Positions 23,515-32,466 of a DNA stretch of 64,000 nucleotides are shown here, piece by piece. Source of the DNA: Bradyrhizobium sp. CB3481 (lineage in GTDB: Bacteria; Pseudomonadota; Alphaproteobacteria; Rhizobiales; Xanthobacteraceae); assembly GCF_029714305.1 (NCBI RefSeq), contig NZ_CP121647.1, positions 4,546,501 through 4,610,500 of the forward strand, written 5' to 3'. Each line of letters begins with the position of its first letter. The stretch's first letter is position 1. The notes under the pieces are model-generated. The model worked only from the letters and a program-made list of their open reading frames with translations, was not told the origin of the DNA and made no database searches. Both the position numbers and the translations under genes were made by a program.

Positions 23515-24468
23515 GTGGCTGTCGTGCTCGACACGAGTTCTTGCCTGCCGGAGCGGCGGCTTGCGCTGTGGCAGGACATTGTCTGCGACACTTTCGTCGG
23601 GCTCGACTGCAAGTCGGACATGCGCGGCGCGTTCTGGGGCTCGGTGTCGCAAGCCAGAATGGGATCGGTGTCGCTCACCCAGGTCGATTCCACCGCACAG
23701 CGGGTATTTCGCACGCCGTCGCGCATCGCCCGCGCCAGCGAGGATTTCGTGCTGATGGCGCTCGGCAATCACGGTGTAAACGGCGTCTTCCAGGACGGCC
23801 GCGAAGCGATCGTCTCCGCGGGGCAATTCGTCATCTACGACACCACCCGCCCCTATGAGCTGCGCTTCGACGACAGCTTTTCGCAGACCATCTTCCAGAT
23901 GCCGCGCAAGCTGCTGCAACAGCGCGTCGGCGCGTTCGAGAGTTTGACCGCGACCACTTTTACCGGCGACCGTCCGCTCGAACGGCTGACCTATGATTTC
24001 GCGCGCAATGTGAGCAGGACGATCGAGCTGGTCGATCCCGCGTCCGCGGCGCGGCTGCTCGACCAGGCGCTCGACCTTCTCGCGATGACGCTGGCCGATC
24101 GGCTGCATGCGCGTTCGCCGGACCAGTCGGTGCATCGGTCGGCGCTGCTCTATCGCCTCAAGAACTACATCCTGACGCATCTCGCCGATCCCGAATTGTC
24201 GCTGCCGCGCGCTGCGGCGGCGATCGGAATTTCGCCGCGCTACGCCAGCGACCTGATGGCGTCCGAACAGACTTCATTCCGCGGTTACGTGCAGATGCAA
24301 CGTCTGGAACGCTGCAAGCGCGACCTCGCCGATCCCGCCAGCCAGGCCCGGCACATCGGCGAGATCGCCTTCGCGTGGGGCTTTAACGACCTCGCCCATT
24401 TCAGTCGCATCTTCAAGCAGCGCTTCGGCGTCTCTCCGCGCGAATGGCGCGAGCAGACCGGCAGATAA
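23515..24468 (+). CDS. AraC-family regulator of the aldoxime/nitrile cluster
   Basis: 317 residues from GTG 23515 with GGAGG 7 bases upstream; an ATG at 23464 is in frame but has no ribosome site. The N-terminal part (about 1-190) has the AraC-binding-like jelly-roll seen in PF14525 regulators (DFVLMALGNHGVNGVFQDGRE, GQFVIYDTTRPYELRFDD). The C-terminus has two helix-turn-helix units (LPRAAAAIGISPRYASDLM and IGEIAFAWGFNDLAHFSRIFKQRFGVSPREWR). It sits just upstream of, and in line with, nitrilase and aldoxime dehydratase genes, so it most likely activates them in response to an aldoxime or nitrile. Confidence 0.88.
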   Translation: MAVVLDTSSCLPERRLALWQDIVCDTFVGLDCKSDMRGAFWGSVSQARMGSVSLTQVDSTAQRVFRTPSRIARASEDFVLMALGNHGVNGVFQDGREAIVSAGQFVIYDTTRPYELRFDDSFSQTIFQMPRKLLQQRVGAFESLTATTFTGDRPLERLTYDFARNVSRTIELVDPASAARLLDQALDLLAMTLADRLHARSPDQSVHRSALLYRLKNYILTHLADPELSLPRAAAAIGISPRYASDLMASEQTSFRGYVQMQRLERCKRDLADPASQARHIGEIAFAWGFNDLAHFSRIFKQRFGVSPREWREQTGR

Positions 24469-24615
24469 CGCCCTCGCCTTCCCACCGCTCCGTTGCCTCT
24501 TCGGCCACTGCCGATTTAGACAAGTTTTCGTTCCGCCGCGGACAAGCGGCCCGCGCCTTCGCAGCAGTACGCTCGGCACCAACACGTGTCGGTCCAATGC
24601 GAAGGGAGGGTTGCG

Positions 24616-25629
24616 ATGGGTCTGGTTCATCAGAAATACAAGGTGGCGGTGGTTCAGGCGGCGCCGGTTTTTCTTGATCTCGACGCAACCGTCGACAAGA
24701 CCATCCATCTGATCGAGGAAGCTTCGGCCAAAGGCGCCAGGCTGATCGCGTTCCCCGAGACCTTCATTCCCGGATATCCGTGGCAGATCTGGCTTGGTGC
24801 GCCGGCCTGGGCGATCGGCCGCGGTTTTGTGCAGCGCTATTTCGACAACTCGCTGGCCTACGACAGCCCGCAGGCGGAAAAAATCCGCAACGCCGTGAAG
24901 CGCGCAAAGCTGACCGCCGTGCTTGGACTCTCCGAACGCGACGGCGGCAGCCTCTATATCGCGCAATGGCTGATCGGCCCCGATGGCGAGACCATCGCCA
25001 GGCGGCGGAAGCTGCGTCCGACCCATGCCGAGCGCACCGTGTTTGGCGAGGGCGACGGCAGCGACCTCGCGGTCCACGATCGCATCGACATCGGACGTAT
25101 CGGCGCGCTGTGCTGCTGGGAGCACCTGCAGCCACTGTCGAAATACGCGATGTACGCCCAGAACGAACAGGTGCATGTCGGGGCATGGCCGAGCTTCTCG
25201 CTGTACGATCCGTTCGCGCATGCGCTCGGCCATGAGGTCAACAACGCCGCCAGCAAGGTCTATGCGGTGGAAGGCTCGTGCTTCTTCCTCGGCCCCTGCG
25301 CTGTCGTCTCGCAGGCGATGATCGACGAACTCTGCGATTCTCCCGAGAAACACGCGTTCCTGCATGCCGGCGGCGGCCACGCCGTGATCTACGGGCCGGA
25401 TGGCAGTTCGCTGGCGGAGAAGCTGCCTCCCGACCAGGAAGGCATTTTGTACGCCGACATCGATCTCGGCATGATCGGGGTGGCCAAGAACGCCGCCGAT
25501 CCGGCCGGGCACTATTCGCGGCCCGACGTCACGCGGCTGTTGCTCAACAACAAGCGCGCCAACCGCGTCGAGCATTTCTCGCTTCCGGTCGACGCCGAGG
25601 TGATGAGCGAAATCAGGCTGCAGGCTTGA
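24616..25629 (+). CDS. Nitrilase (carbon-nitrogen hydrolase)
   Basis: 337 residues from ATG 24616 behind GGGAGGG. The catalytic Glu48 lies in FPETFIPGYPW, Lys132 in RRRKLRPTHAERTVFG, and the nucleophile Cys167 in GALCCWEHLQPL, the nitrilase signature. HVGAWPSF and the C-terminal HYSRPDVTRLLLN are also typical of aliphatic/arylacetonitrilase-type enzymes. It hydrolyses a nitrile to the carboxylic acid and ammonia. Only 27 bases separate it from the aldoxime dehydratase gene, so the two form one operon, and its substrate is probably the nitrile made by that enzyme. Cytoplasmic. Confidence 0.95.
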   Translation: MGLVHQKYKVAVVQAAPVFLDLDATVDKTIHLIEEASAKGARLIAFPETFIPGYPWQIWLGAPAWAIGRGFVQRYFDNSLAYDSPQAEKIRNAVKRAKLTAVLGLSERDGGSLYIAQWLIGPDGETIARRRKLRPTHAERTVFGEGDGSDLAVHDRIDIGRIGALCCWEHLQPLSKYAMYAQNEQVHVGAWPSFSLYDPFAHALGHEVNNAASKVYAVEGSCFFLGPCAVVSQAMIDELCDSPEKHAFLHAGGGHAVIYGPDGSSLAEKLPPDQEGILYADIDLGMIGVAKNAADPAGHYSRPDVTRLLLNNKRANRVEHFSLPVDAEVMSEIRLQA

Positions 25630-25656
25630 GGCATTCACTCTGACAAGGAGAGGCCG

Positions 25657-26706
25657 ATGGAATCCGCGATCCCTGCACATCTGCAAACCGCGCGCACGCG
25701 CCACCGCCGTGTCGGCGACGATTATGCGCCGCCCTACCCGTCCTTCGTGGCGCGGCACAGACCGAGCGTCACACGCGTGGTGATGGCCTATTTCGGCCTG
25801 CAGACCCGCGGCACGCCATCGATCGCTGCCGAGCAGGCTCTGATCCGGCTGGCATCCGAGTTCTCAGCCGCAGATGGTCCATCGCATTGGGACCGGGCGC
25901 GCTACATCGACGAAGCTGGTTTCACCAACATCGTCACGGTGGCCTATTGGGACGACCGCCAAAAATTCGACCGCTGGTTTCCGCCCGCACGCGAGCGCTG
26001 GACCGGCGGGCAGCGAAGCAATGACGGGTTCGGCACCTTCATCGAGGCGCTTTATCCTTCCGCGGAAGGCTATGAGACCCTGTTCTCTTCGCTCGGCAGG
26101 CCCGAGGGCGTCGCCGTTCTCGCCGACGGCATGAGCGGCGAGGTTTTGGAGCACGCCTATTGGGGCGGCATGCGCGATCGTATCCCACTGTCGCAGACCA
26201 GCGAGATGGCGCCTTTGGGCACCGCCCGCGCGATCCGCGACGGCGCGCGCGTCAGGATCGTCCCGCATGACAATGTCTGCCTGATCCGTTCGGGCCAGGA
26301 TTGGGGCGATACCGAAGCCGCCGAACGCAAGATGTACCTTGGCGACGTCGAGCCGGTGCTGCGGGAGGGTATGGATTTCCTGCGCGACCAGGGCCGGTCG
26401 ATCGGCTGCTATGCCAACCGCTACATGACGGTGCTGGGTGCGGACGGCACGGCGACCGAAAAGTCCTACGGCATGAGCTGGTGGAAGAGCCTGTCTGCGC
26501 TCGAGCGTTGGGCTGAATCGCACCCGACCCATGTCAGAATTTTCGGCGCCGCCATGAAATACCTATCCACGCTGGGACCAGCCGCGAAGCTGCGGCTCTA
26601 CCATGAGGTCACCGTCGCCCGCGCCGATGAGCAGCTTTTCGAATATGTCGACTGCCATCCGCAAACCGGAATGCTGAACGCGGCGCAGGCGGTTGAGACC
26701 GCCTGA
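25657..26706 (+). CDS. Heme-containing aldoxime dehydratase (phenylacetaldoxime dehydratase family)
   Basis: 349 residues from ATG behind AAGGAGAGG. It contains the family segments FGLQTRG, WDRARYIDEAGFTNIVTVAYWDD, HAYWGGMRDRIPLSQ, WWKSLSALERWAESHPTHVRIF and LRLYHEVTV. In characterised Oxd enzymes the proximal heme ligand lies in the SHPTH-type segment and the distal catalytic His in the YHEV-type segment; both are present. The enzyme removes water from an aldoxime to give a nitrile, which the upstream nitrilase would hydrolyse. Plants make aldoximes and related indole compounds, so a role in plant-derived metabolites or auxin precursors is plausible but inferred. Confidence 0.93.
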   Translation: MESAIPAHLQTARTRHRRVGDDYAPPYPSFVARHRPSVTRVVMAYFGLQTRGTPSIAAEQALIRLASEFSAADGPSHWDRARYIDEAGFTNIVTVAYWDDRQKFDRWFPPARERWTGGQRSNDGFGTFIEALYPSAEGYETLFSSLGRPEGVAVLADGMSGEVLEHAYWGGMRDRIPLSQTSEMAPLGTARAIRDGARVRIVPHDNVCLIRSGQDWGDTEAAERKMYLGDVEPVLREGMDFLRDQGRSIGCYANRYMTVLGADGTATEKSYGMSWWKSLSALERWAESHPTHVRIFGAAMKYLSTLGPAAKLRLYHEVTVARADEQLFEYVDCHPQTGMLNAAQAVETA

Positions 26707-26708
26707 GG

Positions 26709-27110
26709 CTACAGCACCATCTGGGTTTGCGTGACGACCGCAACCAGCTTGCCGTCCTCGGTCTCCAGCCTGGTCTGCCAGACCTGGGTGCGGCGGCCCC
26801 GATGCACCGGGGTCGCGGTGGCGATCACGGTGGAGCCTTCCTTGGCGCCGCCGATGAAATTGGTCTTGCTCTCGATCGTCGTGGTGCCCTTGGCATCCGC
26901 CGGCAGGTTGATCACGGTTGCCGCGGCGCCAACCGAATCCGCGAACGCCATCACGGCGCCGCCATGAATTGTGTTGCGCAGCGTGCACAGGTCGGGCCGG
27001 ACCACCATCTTCGCCACCACCCGGTCCAGCTCGGCTTCCGTGAAGACCACGCCCTTCAGCTCCGCGAACGGCATCTTCATCAACTGGATCTTCTTGAGCA
27101 GCACCGACAT
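26709..27110 (-). CDS. PaaI-type hotdog thioesterase
   Basis: 133 residues from ATG 27108-27110 behind CCGGAGGAC; longer in-frame starts have no homology. The hotdog core HGGAVMAFADSVGAAATVINLP carries the active-site Gly-Gly and Asp typical of PaaI/YbdB-like acyl-CoA thioesterases, followed by ESKTNFIGGAKEGSTVIATATPVHRGRRTQVWQTRLE. It hydrolyses an acyl-CoA thioester; substrate unknown. It converges on the aldoxime dehydratase gene with 2 bases between the stops, but there is no evidence of a functional link. Confidence 0.88.
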   Translation of the reverse strand: MSVLLKKIQLMKMPFAELKGVVFTEAELDRVVAKMVVRPDLCTLRNTIHGGAVMAFADSVGAAATVINLPADAKGTTTIESKTNFIGGAKEGSTVIATATPVHRGRRTQVWQTRLETEDGKLVAVVTQTQMVL

Positions 27111-27234
27111 TCGTCCTCCGGCGGTTATTCCTTGCGGTTCTCGAGGCACCATGGACGCTGCTGGTAAATGAGGCAATGACCTCCGAGGTAATAGCTGCCG
27201 TGACATACGCGGTAGAATTCGGCATATCGTTACC

Positions 27235-28014
27235 ATGCGCCAGTTCCCGCCCCGCCGTATCGTCTGCCTGACCGAAGAGACCGTGGAGACGCTGTATCTG
27301 CTCGGCGAGCAGGACCGCATCGTCGGCGTTTCCGGCTATGCGGTGCGGCCGCCAGGCGTGCGCCGCGAGAAGCCGCGGGTGGCGGCCTTCATCTCCGCGG
27401 ACATTCCGAAAATTCTGGCGCTCGATCCCGATCTCGTGCTGGCCTTTTCCGACCTGCAGGCCGACATTGTCGCCGACCTGGTGCGCGCCGGGATCGCCGT
27501 TCATGTCTTCAACCAGCGCGACATCGCAGGCATCCTCGCCATGATCCGCATGCTCGGGGCGATGGTCGGCGCAGCGGAGCGTGCCGATCAGCTCACAAGA
27601 TCATTCGAGGAGCGCCTCGCCCGCATCGCGGCGACGCCCCGGCCTGCGCCAAAGCCAAAAGTCTATTTCGAGGAATGGGACGATCCGCTGATTTCGGGCA
27701 TCGGCTGGGTGTCCGAGCTAATCGAAATCGCCGGCGGCGAGGACGCGCTGCCGAAACTGAGGCTTCAGCAAGCTGCCAAAGACCGCATCATTTCACCCGA
27801 CCTCGTTCGCGACACCGCCCCCGACGTGATCCTCGCCTCCTGGTGCGGCAAGAAGGTCGTGCCGGACCGCATCCGGCAGCGTCCGGGCTGGGCCGATATT
27901 CCGGCCGTGCGCGACAACCGGATCGTCGAGATCAAGTCGACGATCATTTTGCAGCCGGGACCTGCGGCGCTGACGGATGGGCTCGATGCGATCGTGAAGG
28001 CGTTGTGGGGATGA
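27235..28014 (+). CDS. Cobalamin-binding-type periplasmic-binding fold protein without signal peptide
   Basis: 259 residues, a BtuF/FepB-like fold: RRIVCLTEETVETLYLLGEQDRIVGVSGYA, then IPKILALDPDLVLAFSDLQADIVADL, then PDVILASWCGKK and GPAALTDGLDAIVKALWG. Transport-linked homologs have signal peptides; this one starts MRQFPPRRIV and looks cytoplasmic, although an upstream start could be missed. No BtuC or BtuD gene is next to it, and I saw no cobalamin riboswitch in the 124 bases between it and the divergent thioesterase. The ligand is therefore uncertain. Confidence 0.8.
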   Translation: MRQFPPRRIVCLTEETVETLYLLGEQDRIVGVSGYAVRPPGVRREKPRVAAFISADIPKILALDPDLVLAFSDLQADIVADLVRAGIAVHVFNQRDIAGILAMIRMLGAMVGAAERADQLTRSFEERLARIAATPRPAPKPKVYFEEWDDPLISGIGWVSELIEIAGGEDALPKLRLQQAAKDRIISPDLVRDTAPDVILASWCGKKVVPDRIRQRPGWADIPAVRDNRIVEIKSTIILQPGPAALTDGLDAIVKALWG

Positions 28015-28025
28015 CCAGCAAAGCC

Positions 28026-28143
28026 GTCGTCCCTGCGAACGCAGGGACCCATACGCCGCGGCCTATCAATTTAGCGATGTGGTTGTTGCCTTGTGTTACA
28101 ATCGGCAGCGGTGATTATGGGTCCCTGCGTTCGCAGGGACGAC
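28026..28143. repeat. Paired inverted repeat, each arm a hairpin
   Basis: The left arm at 28026-28053 and the right arm at 28116-28143 are exact inverted copies of a 28-base unit. Each contains the self-complementary TCCCTGCG-AA-CGCAGGGA core (or its complement). The 62 bases between are AT-richer. It looks like a short REP- or MITE-like element between two genes. The right arm ends 16 bases from the stop codon of the broken M20 gene. Confidence 0.8.
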
Positions 28144-28158
28144 GTCGAATTTCGCGGC

Positions 28159-29437
28159 TCACCCCTTCTCCACCCCGCACCATTCCGCGATGAATAGCGC
28201 GGTGGCCTTGGTCGACTTCCGCAGCGAGTCCAGCTCGACATATTCATTGAAGCCGTGCATCGCCGCGCCCTTTGCGCCGAAGCACAGGCTCGGGATGTTT
28301 GTAGTTCAACCCATAGAAACGCGTATCGGTCAGCGCGGTGAACGCGCGATCCGGCACCGCGCCGCCGTAGACCGCGTCAAATGCTTTTGCGAACGCGGCT
28401 TCCGGCTCGGCGGCGTTCACCAGCTCATACCCCTCCGACAGAAATCCCGACCATTCGACCTGCGGCGGGTTGTTGGAGAGGAAGCGGTGGTCGCGCGCCG
28501 CCGCCGAGACGCAGGCCAGAATCTCCTTCTGGCATTCGGCGATCGACCAGCCCGGCAGGACAGCGATGCGGCAATCGACGTCGCACCAGGCCGGCACGCT
28601 GGAGGCCCAGTCGCCACCCTTGATGATGCCGGGATTGAAATTGAGCGGATGGCTGGCCGCTTTGAAATGGCGGTCGGCCTTGGCGCGCTCGTTCCAGTCG
28701 GCCTCGAGCTTTTGCAGCGCGTGGATCAAATGATACGCCGCCATGATGGCGTTGGCGCCGGCGCCGGCCTCGAACACATGCACGGGAAAACCGCGCACTT
28801 TCAGGCGAAACCAGATCACGCCGACCTGCGAACGCACCATAGTCTCGCCGGTCGGCTCCGGGATGAAGCAGGCGTCAGCGCGGTAGCCGCGCTGCAAGGT
28901 CGAGAGCGCGCCGACGCCGGTCGACTCCTCCTCGATCACGGATTGGAAGTGGATGCGCGCCGTCGGCTTCAACCCCGCAGCCTTGATCGCGTCCAGCGCA
29001 TAGAGCGCGGCGATGGTGCCGGACTTCATGTCGCAGGCGCCGCGGCCATACATCCGGCCATCCTTGATGGTGGGAGAGAACGGCGGCGTCTCCCACATGT
29101 CGAGCGGACCTGTCGGCACGACGTCGCAATGGCCCTGCAGGATCAGCGATTTGCCCGCATTGTTGGACGGCCTGTAGGTGCCGACCACCGTGCGCGCTTT
29201 GGAAAAATCGTGCTCGATCGGGCCGAAGCCGCGCAGATCCTTCAGGTCTTCGACGTCGATATGCCAATCGTCGACCTCGTAGCCGCGCTGGCGTAGGAGG
29301 TCGCCGATCATGTCCTGGCACGGCCCTTCCGCGCCGCGCGTGGACGGTATCGCAACGAAATCCCTGGTCGTCGCCAGTTGCGCATCGAAGCCGGCGTCAA
29401 CGGCGTCAAGGATCCTCTGTTGCGTATCGGTCGTCAT
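28159..29437 (-). pseudogene. M20-family deacylase (ArgE/DapE type), frameshifted near the 3' end
   Basis: The frame from ATG 29437 has the M20 order: QGHCDVVP, GRGACDMKSG, IEEESTG and a dimerisation domain. Family sequence stops at about residue 380 (TDTRFYGLNY), and the frame reaches a stop at 28244 after a nonsense tail. Shifting by one base at the run of T at 28298-28300 restores NIPSLCFGAKGAAMHGFNEYV, ending in EWCGVEKG at a TGA at 28159-28161. The lost part carries the conserved metal-binding His of HGFNE, so the broken product should be inactive. A sequencing or assembly error is the main alternative. Intact, it would be an N-acyl-amino-acid deacylase. Confidence 0.85.
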
Positions 29438-29487
29438 GCGGCAGCTCCAATCAAAAACACTCAGGGAGCGCGCACCCTAGCCCGATC

Positions 29488-30213
29488 TCAGCCGCCGGCG
29501 TAATGCGCAAAATGTGCATCCCGCAATGCATCTTCGAGCAGGCGGCCTTCCGAATAGACATTCAACGAGGCCGGACGCTCGACGCCGTCGAGCAGCCGCG
29601 GACATGGCTCCGGCCGCCCCAGCAAGGTGCGCACTGGAATGCGCTCGGCATAGATCGGGAGCGCGTAATCCTCTTCGTCGTCACCGACCCCCTTTGACCT
29701 GATCTTGGCGGAAGCCTCCTCGATCTCCATGGCGATCACAGCCGTCGCCTTGATCTCCTGCACCGTGCTTTGCCTCAAGTTCGCGGTGCGCCCGGGAAAG
29801 AAGCGGTCGACCATGGCAACCAGCGCCTGCTCTTTCTCCGCGAGATCGGTGATGAGATAGGCCGTGCCGAATGCCATCACTGCGCGGTAGTCCGCCGAAT
29901 GGTTGAAGCCGCAGCGCGCCAGCACCAGGCTGTCGAGATGCGCGACCGTGAGACAAACCCTCTGGCCGGCGGACTGGTTGCGCAGCATGCGGCTGGCGCT
30001 GGAGCCGTGCCAATAGAGCTTGCTTCCTTCCCGCCAGAAGAAGGTCGGCGTGCAATAGGGCTGGCCGTCGATCACGTAGGAGACGTGGCACAGCATCGAG
30101 GCGTCCAGCAGGCCATGGATCGTCGCCCGGTCGTAGCGACCACGTTCGTGTAGGCGCTTCACCTGGTTGCGTGGCGACACTGGATACGAAGTGCTGGTCT
30201 CGGCTTCGGTCAC
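29488..30213 (-). CDS. Pyridoxamine 5'-phosphate oxidase-like FMN-binding protein
   Basis: 241 residues. It matches the FMN-binding split-barrel family with a nitroimidazole-resistance-like start: VKRLHERGRYDRATIHGLLDASMLCHVSYVIDGQPYCTPTFFWREGSKLYWHGSSASRML. The C-terminal third (EEDYALPIYAERIPVRTLLGRPEPCPRLLDG) is also family-typical. It probably binds FMN or a flavin-like cofactor. It is divergent from a MocR-type regulator with 74 bases between the starts, the usual arrangement for a regulator and its target. The reaction is unknown. Confidence 0.85.
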   Translation of the reverse strand: MTEAETSTSYPVSPRNQVKRLHERGRYDRATIHGLLDASMLCHVSYVIDGQPYCTPTFFWREGSKLYWHGSSASRMLRNQSAGQRVCLTVAHLDSLVLARCGFNHSADYRAVMAFGTAYLITDLAEKEQALVAMVDRFFPGRTANLRQSTVQEIKATAVIAMEIEEASAKIRSKGVGDDEEDYALPIYAERIPVRTLLGRPEPCPRLLDGVERPASLNVYSEGRLLEDALRDAHFAHYAGG

Positions 30214-30287
30214 GTCAACTCCGTCGGGATTGTTGGTCGGTCGATACAGTTGTACCGGCCCATTTGGTCTGCGATAGTGCCAATTCC

Positions 30288-31790
30288 ATGCGAAAAATTC
30301 CGACCAATTCTCGCGCCTCGCGGCGCAAGCCTGAACTGGCGCTCGACCTCTCGGGGGCGCACATCACGCCGGGCACCTCCTCGCAGCACCGGCTTTATCA
30401 GGCGCTGTGCCACGCCATCACCGGCGGGATCGCCAAACCCGGCGAACCGCTACCGCCCTCGCGCACGCTGGCGAAGCAGACCGGTTTTCGCCGCAACGCC
30501 GTCACCTCGGCCTATGAACGGCTGATTGCGGACGGCTTTGCGGTCGCAACCGTCGGCTCCGGCACCTTCGTCGCCGCCCGCATTCCCGCCCGCGGCAGCG
30601 ACAGGAGCAAGGCAAAGATCGCGGTCGAGGAGCCGCAGCAAGGTCCGCTCGCGCTCGGCTGCACCCATATCGACGAACGGGCCTTGCAGCGCTTCAGGGC
30701 GTTCGCCGGCCGCCGCATGCGCGCTTTCGGCAGCGAGCATCTCCATTACGGCGATCCGCGTGGCAGCCGCGAACTCCGCATGGCGATTGCCGATCATCTG
30801 CTTTCGGCGCGGGGGCTGCGCTGCGATCCGGACCAGATCATGCTGACGTCGGGAACGCAGCATGCATTGCGGGTCGTGCTCGGCGCCATCTTAAGGCCTG
30901 ACGACCAGATCTGGTGCGAGGACCCCGGCTATCCCGCCGCACGAAAGGCCATTGAACATTGCCGGCTGCGCCCGGTCTCGGTACCGGTCGACGCTTCTGG
31001 ATTGATCGTGGCCAGGGGACGCGCCCTCGCGCCTGCCGCCGGCGCGGCCTATGTGACACCGTCGCACCAGTTTCCGCTGGGCGTGCAGATGTCGATGCCG
31101 CGACGGCTGGAGCTGCTCGACTGGGCACGCGAGGCGGGTGCCTTCGTGATCGAGGACGATTACGACAGCGAGTTTCGCTATGACGGCGCGCCGCTGCTGT
31201 CGCTCGCCGGCATCGATCATCTCTCGCGGGTCATCTATGTCGGCACGTTCGCCAAGACGCTGTTTCCCGGCTTGCGCATCGGCTATTGCGCGCTGCCCGA
31301 GCGGCTGGTCGGACAGGTCACGGCGGCGCGCGCCGCACTTGATCGCTTTCCCGGCACGCTGCTCGAGGGCGCGGTAGCGGACATGCTCAATTCCGGCGCG
31401 TTCGCGGCCAATCTGCGCCGGGTGCGCGGGCTCTACCGCGAGGCGCGCGACGTGCTGGCATCGACATTGTCACGCGCATCGAATGGCGAACTGTCGGTGC
31501 CGGTGCCCTCGCAAGGTCTGCATCTGGTCGCGCGGTTCGATCCAAAGGCCGATCCGCGCGTCGCCGCGGAAGCCAAGGCCGATGCCGGCGTCGGGGGATG
31601 GCTGCTGGCGGAAACCTGTTTTCGCGCCCACCCGCTGCCGGGCTTCGTGCTCGGCTTTGCCGGTCATCCGCTGCCCGAGCTGATCGCATCGGCCGAGCGG
31701 CTGGCGCAGGCATCGCTGGCCGCACTAAAGGTCAATCGCAGGCCGGGCACGGGTGGAACCAAGGTCAGGCGAGCGAAGGGCGCAAGCTGA
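30288..31790 (+). CDS. MocR/PdxR-type regulator: GntR domain fused to aminotransferase fold
   Basis: 500 residues from ATG 30288; the upstream in-frame ATG at 30171 lies inside the divergent gene. Residues about 30-105 are a GntR winged helix (LYQALCHAITGGIAKPGEPLPPSRTLAKQTGFRRNAVTSAYERL). The rest is an aminotransferase-I-like domain with PLP contacts (TSGTQHALRVVL, VTPSHQFPLGVQMS, EDDYDSEFRYDG) and the PLP lysine in YVGTFAKTLFPGLRIGY. MocR proteins sense PLP or amino-substrate adducts and usually control a divergent gene, here the flavin oxidase. A TACA-GT-TGTA element sits between the two genes at 30245-30254. Confidence 0.93.
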   Translation: MRKIPTNSRASRRKPELALDLSGAHITPGTSSQHRLYQALCHAITGGIAKPGEPLPPSRTLAKQTGFRRNAVTSAYERLIADGFAVATVGSGTFVAARIPARGSDRSKAKIAVEEPQQGPLALGCTHIDERALQRFRAFAGRRMRAFGSEHLHYGDPRGSRELRMAIADHLLSARGLRCDPDQIMLTSGTQHALRVVLGAILRPDDQIWCEDPGYPAARKAIEHCRLRPVSVPVDASGLIVARGRALAPAAGAAYVTPSHQFPLGVQMSMPRRLELLDWAREAGAFVIEDDYDSEFRYDGAPLLSLAGIDHLSRVIYVGTFAKTLFPGLRIGYCALPERLVGQVTAARAALDRFPGTLLEGAVADMLNSGAFAANLRRVRGLYREARDVLASTLSRASNGELSVPVPSQGLHLVARFDPKADPRVAAEAKADAGVGGWLLAETCFRAHPLPGFVLGFAGHPLPELIASAERLAQASLAALKVNRRPGTGGTKVRRAKGAS

Positions 31791-31873
31791 CTCTTGCGGG
31801 CCGGCGCTCTATCAGAATCACGGCCGCGTCATCTAAGGTCAATGCTTGAAGTAACTCACGGCGGAAGCAACGG

Positions 31874-32026
31874 ATGCCCGGCAATCGCAACGTCCTGTAT
31901 CTCATCATCGGCGCGCTGGTCGTCGCCGTTGGCGTCCTCGGCTACAATCTCTATCAAAGCAAGAAGGAACCGGAGGGGCTTCAAATCAACGTTGGACCCG
32001 ATGGCCTGAAGATCAAGACCAAGTAG
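31874..32026 (+). CDS. Small single-span membrane protein (50 residues)
   Basis: 50 residues from ATG 31874: MPGNRNVLYLIIGALVVAVG, continuing VLGYNLYQSKKEPEGLQ and ending LKIKTK. One hydrophobic helix (8-25) is followed by a charged tail, so it sits in the inner membrane with a soluble C-terminus. GCGGAAG lies upstream. It precedes an exported 87-residue protein on the same strand by 11 bases. I associate such short proteins with Bradyrhizobium genomes but know no function. Confidence 0.65.
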   Translation: MPGNRNVLYLIIGALVVAVGVLGYNLYQSKKEPEGLQINVGPDGLKIKTK

Positions 32027-32037
32027 GGAGACGGCTT

Positions 32038-32301
32038 TTGACGTTGACAATAACCGTGCGCCAATCCCTCGCCCTCCCCATCGCCCTGGCGCTATGTCTG
32101 ACCGCAACCGCTACCCTCGCGCAAACCGTCTCGCGCGAGCAGGACATCGGCGATCTCCGGCTTGGCCAACGCGTCATGGTCGATGACGGATCGTGTCCGG
32201 CGGGACAGATCAAGGAGGTCCAGGGCGCGCAGATGACGGCGTCAGGCGTGCTCCGCACCCGCAAATGCATTGCGCGGCTGGGAACCAAGAAGCTGCGCTA
32301 G
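32038..32301 (+). CDS. Small exported protein of unknown function
   Basis: 87 residues from a TTG with GGGAGACG upstream. A signal peptide (LALPIALALCLTATATLAQ) is followed by a short mature region (DIGDLRLGQRVMVDDGSCPAGQIKEV...GVLRTRKCIAR) with two cysteines likely to form a disulfide. The pattern G.RV.VDDG.CP.GQIKEV with RT.KCI is recognisable as a small Bradyrhizobium family, but function is not known. It forms a short operon with the 50-residue membrane protein. Confidence 0.7.
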   Translation: MTLTITVRQSLALPIALALCLTATATLAQTVSREQDIGDLRLGQRVMVDDGSCPAGQIKEVQGAQMTASGVLRTRKCIARLGTKKLR

Positions 32302-32327
32302 CGGAACGTTCGGCCTATCGCTACTGG

Positions 32328-32460
32328 CTCACCCTCATCCTGAGGAGCGGCCTCTTGGCCGCGTCTCGAAGGATGGGTAGCGGGCGAGAATCGGGGCCTG
32401 CATGGATCGAGACGGCGCTGACGCGCCTCCTCACCATGAGGGACGGGATGACGCTGTGCG
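32328..32460. repeat. Intergenic repeat element (family A)
   Basis: The 133 bases contain CCTCATCCTGAGGAGC, the string CGCGTCTCGAAGGATG, and near the other end CCTCACCATGAGG. Similar words recur at 50541-50641 (CTCATGGTGAGGAGCG, CGCGTCTCGAA), which makes this a dispersed repeat rather than unique spacer. Short internal palindromes suggest a structured RNA or a REP-like element. No coding potential is evident. Confidence 0.65.
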
Positions 32461-32466
32461 ACAAGA

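Noticed and set aside
27111..27234. Cobalamin riboswitch before the BtuF-like gene
   Set aside because: The interval is only 124 bases and I could not find the conserved B12-box sequence.
28026..28143. CRISPR array
   Set aside because: Only two copies in inverted orientation, with no regular spacers or cas genes; it is a paired hairpin repeat.
28190..29296. 368-codon plus-strand frame opposite the M20 gene
   Set aside because: Considered as a way to explain the frameshift, but the product has no recognisable motif while the minus frame carries all M20 motifs.
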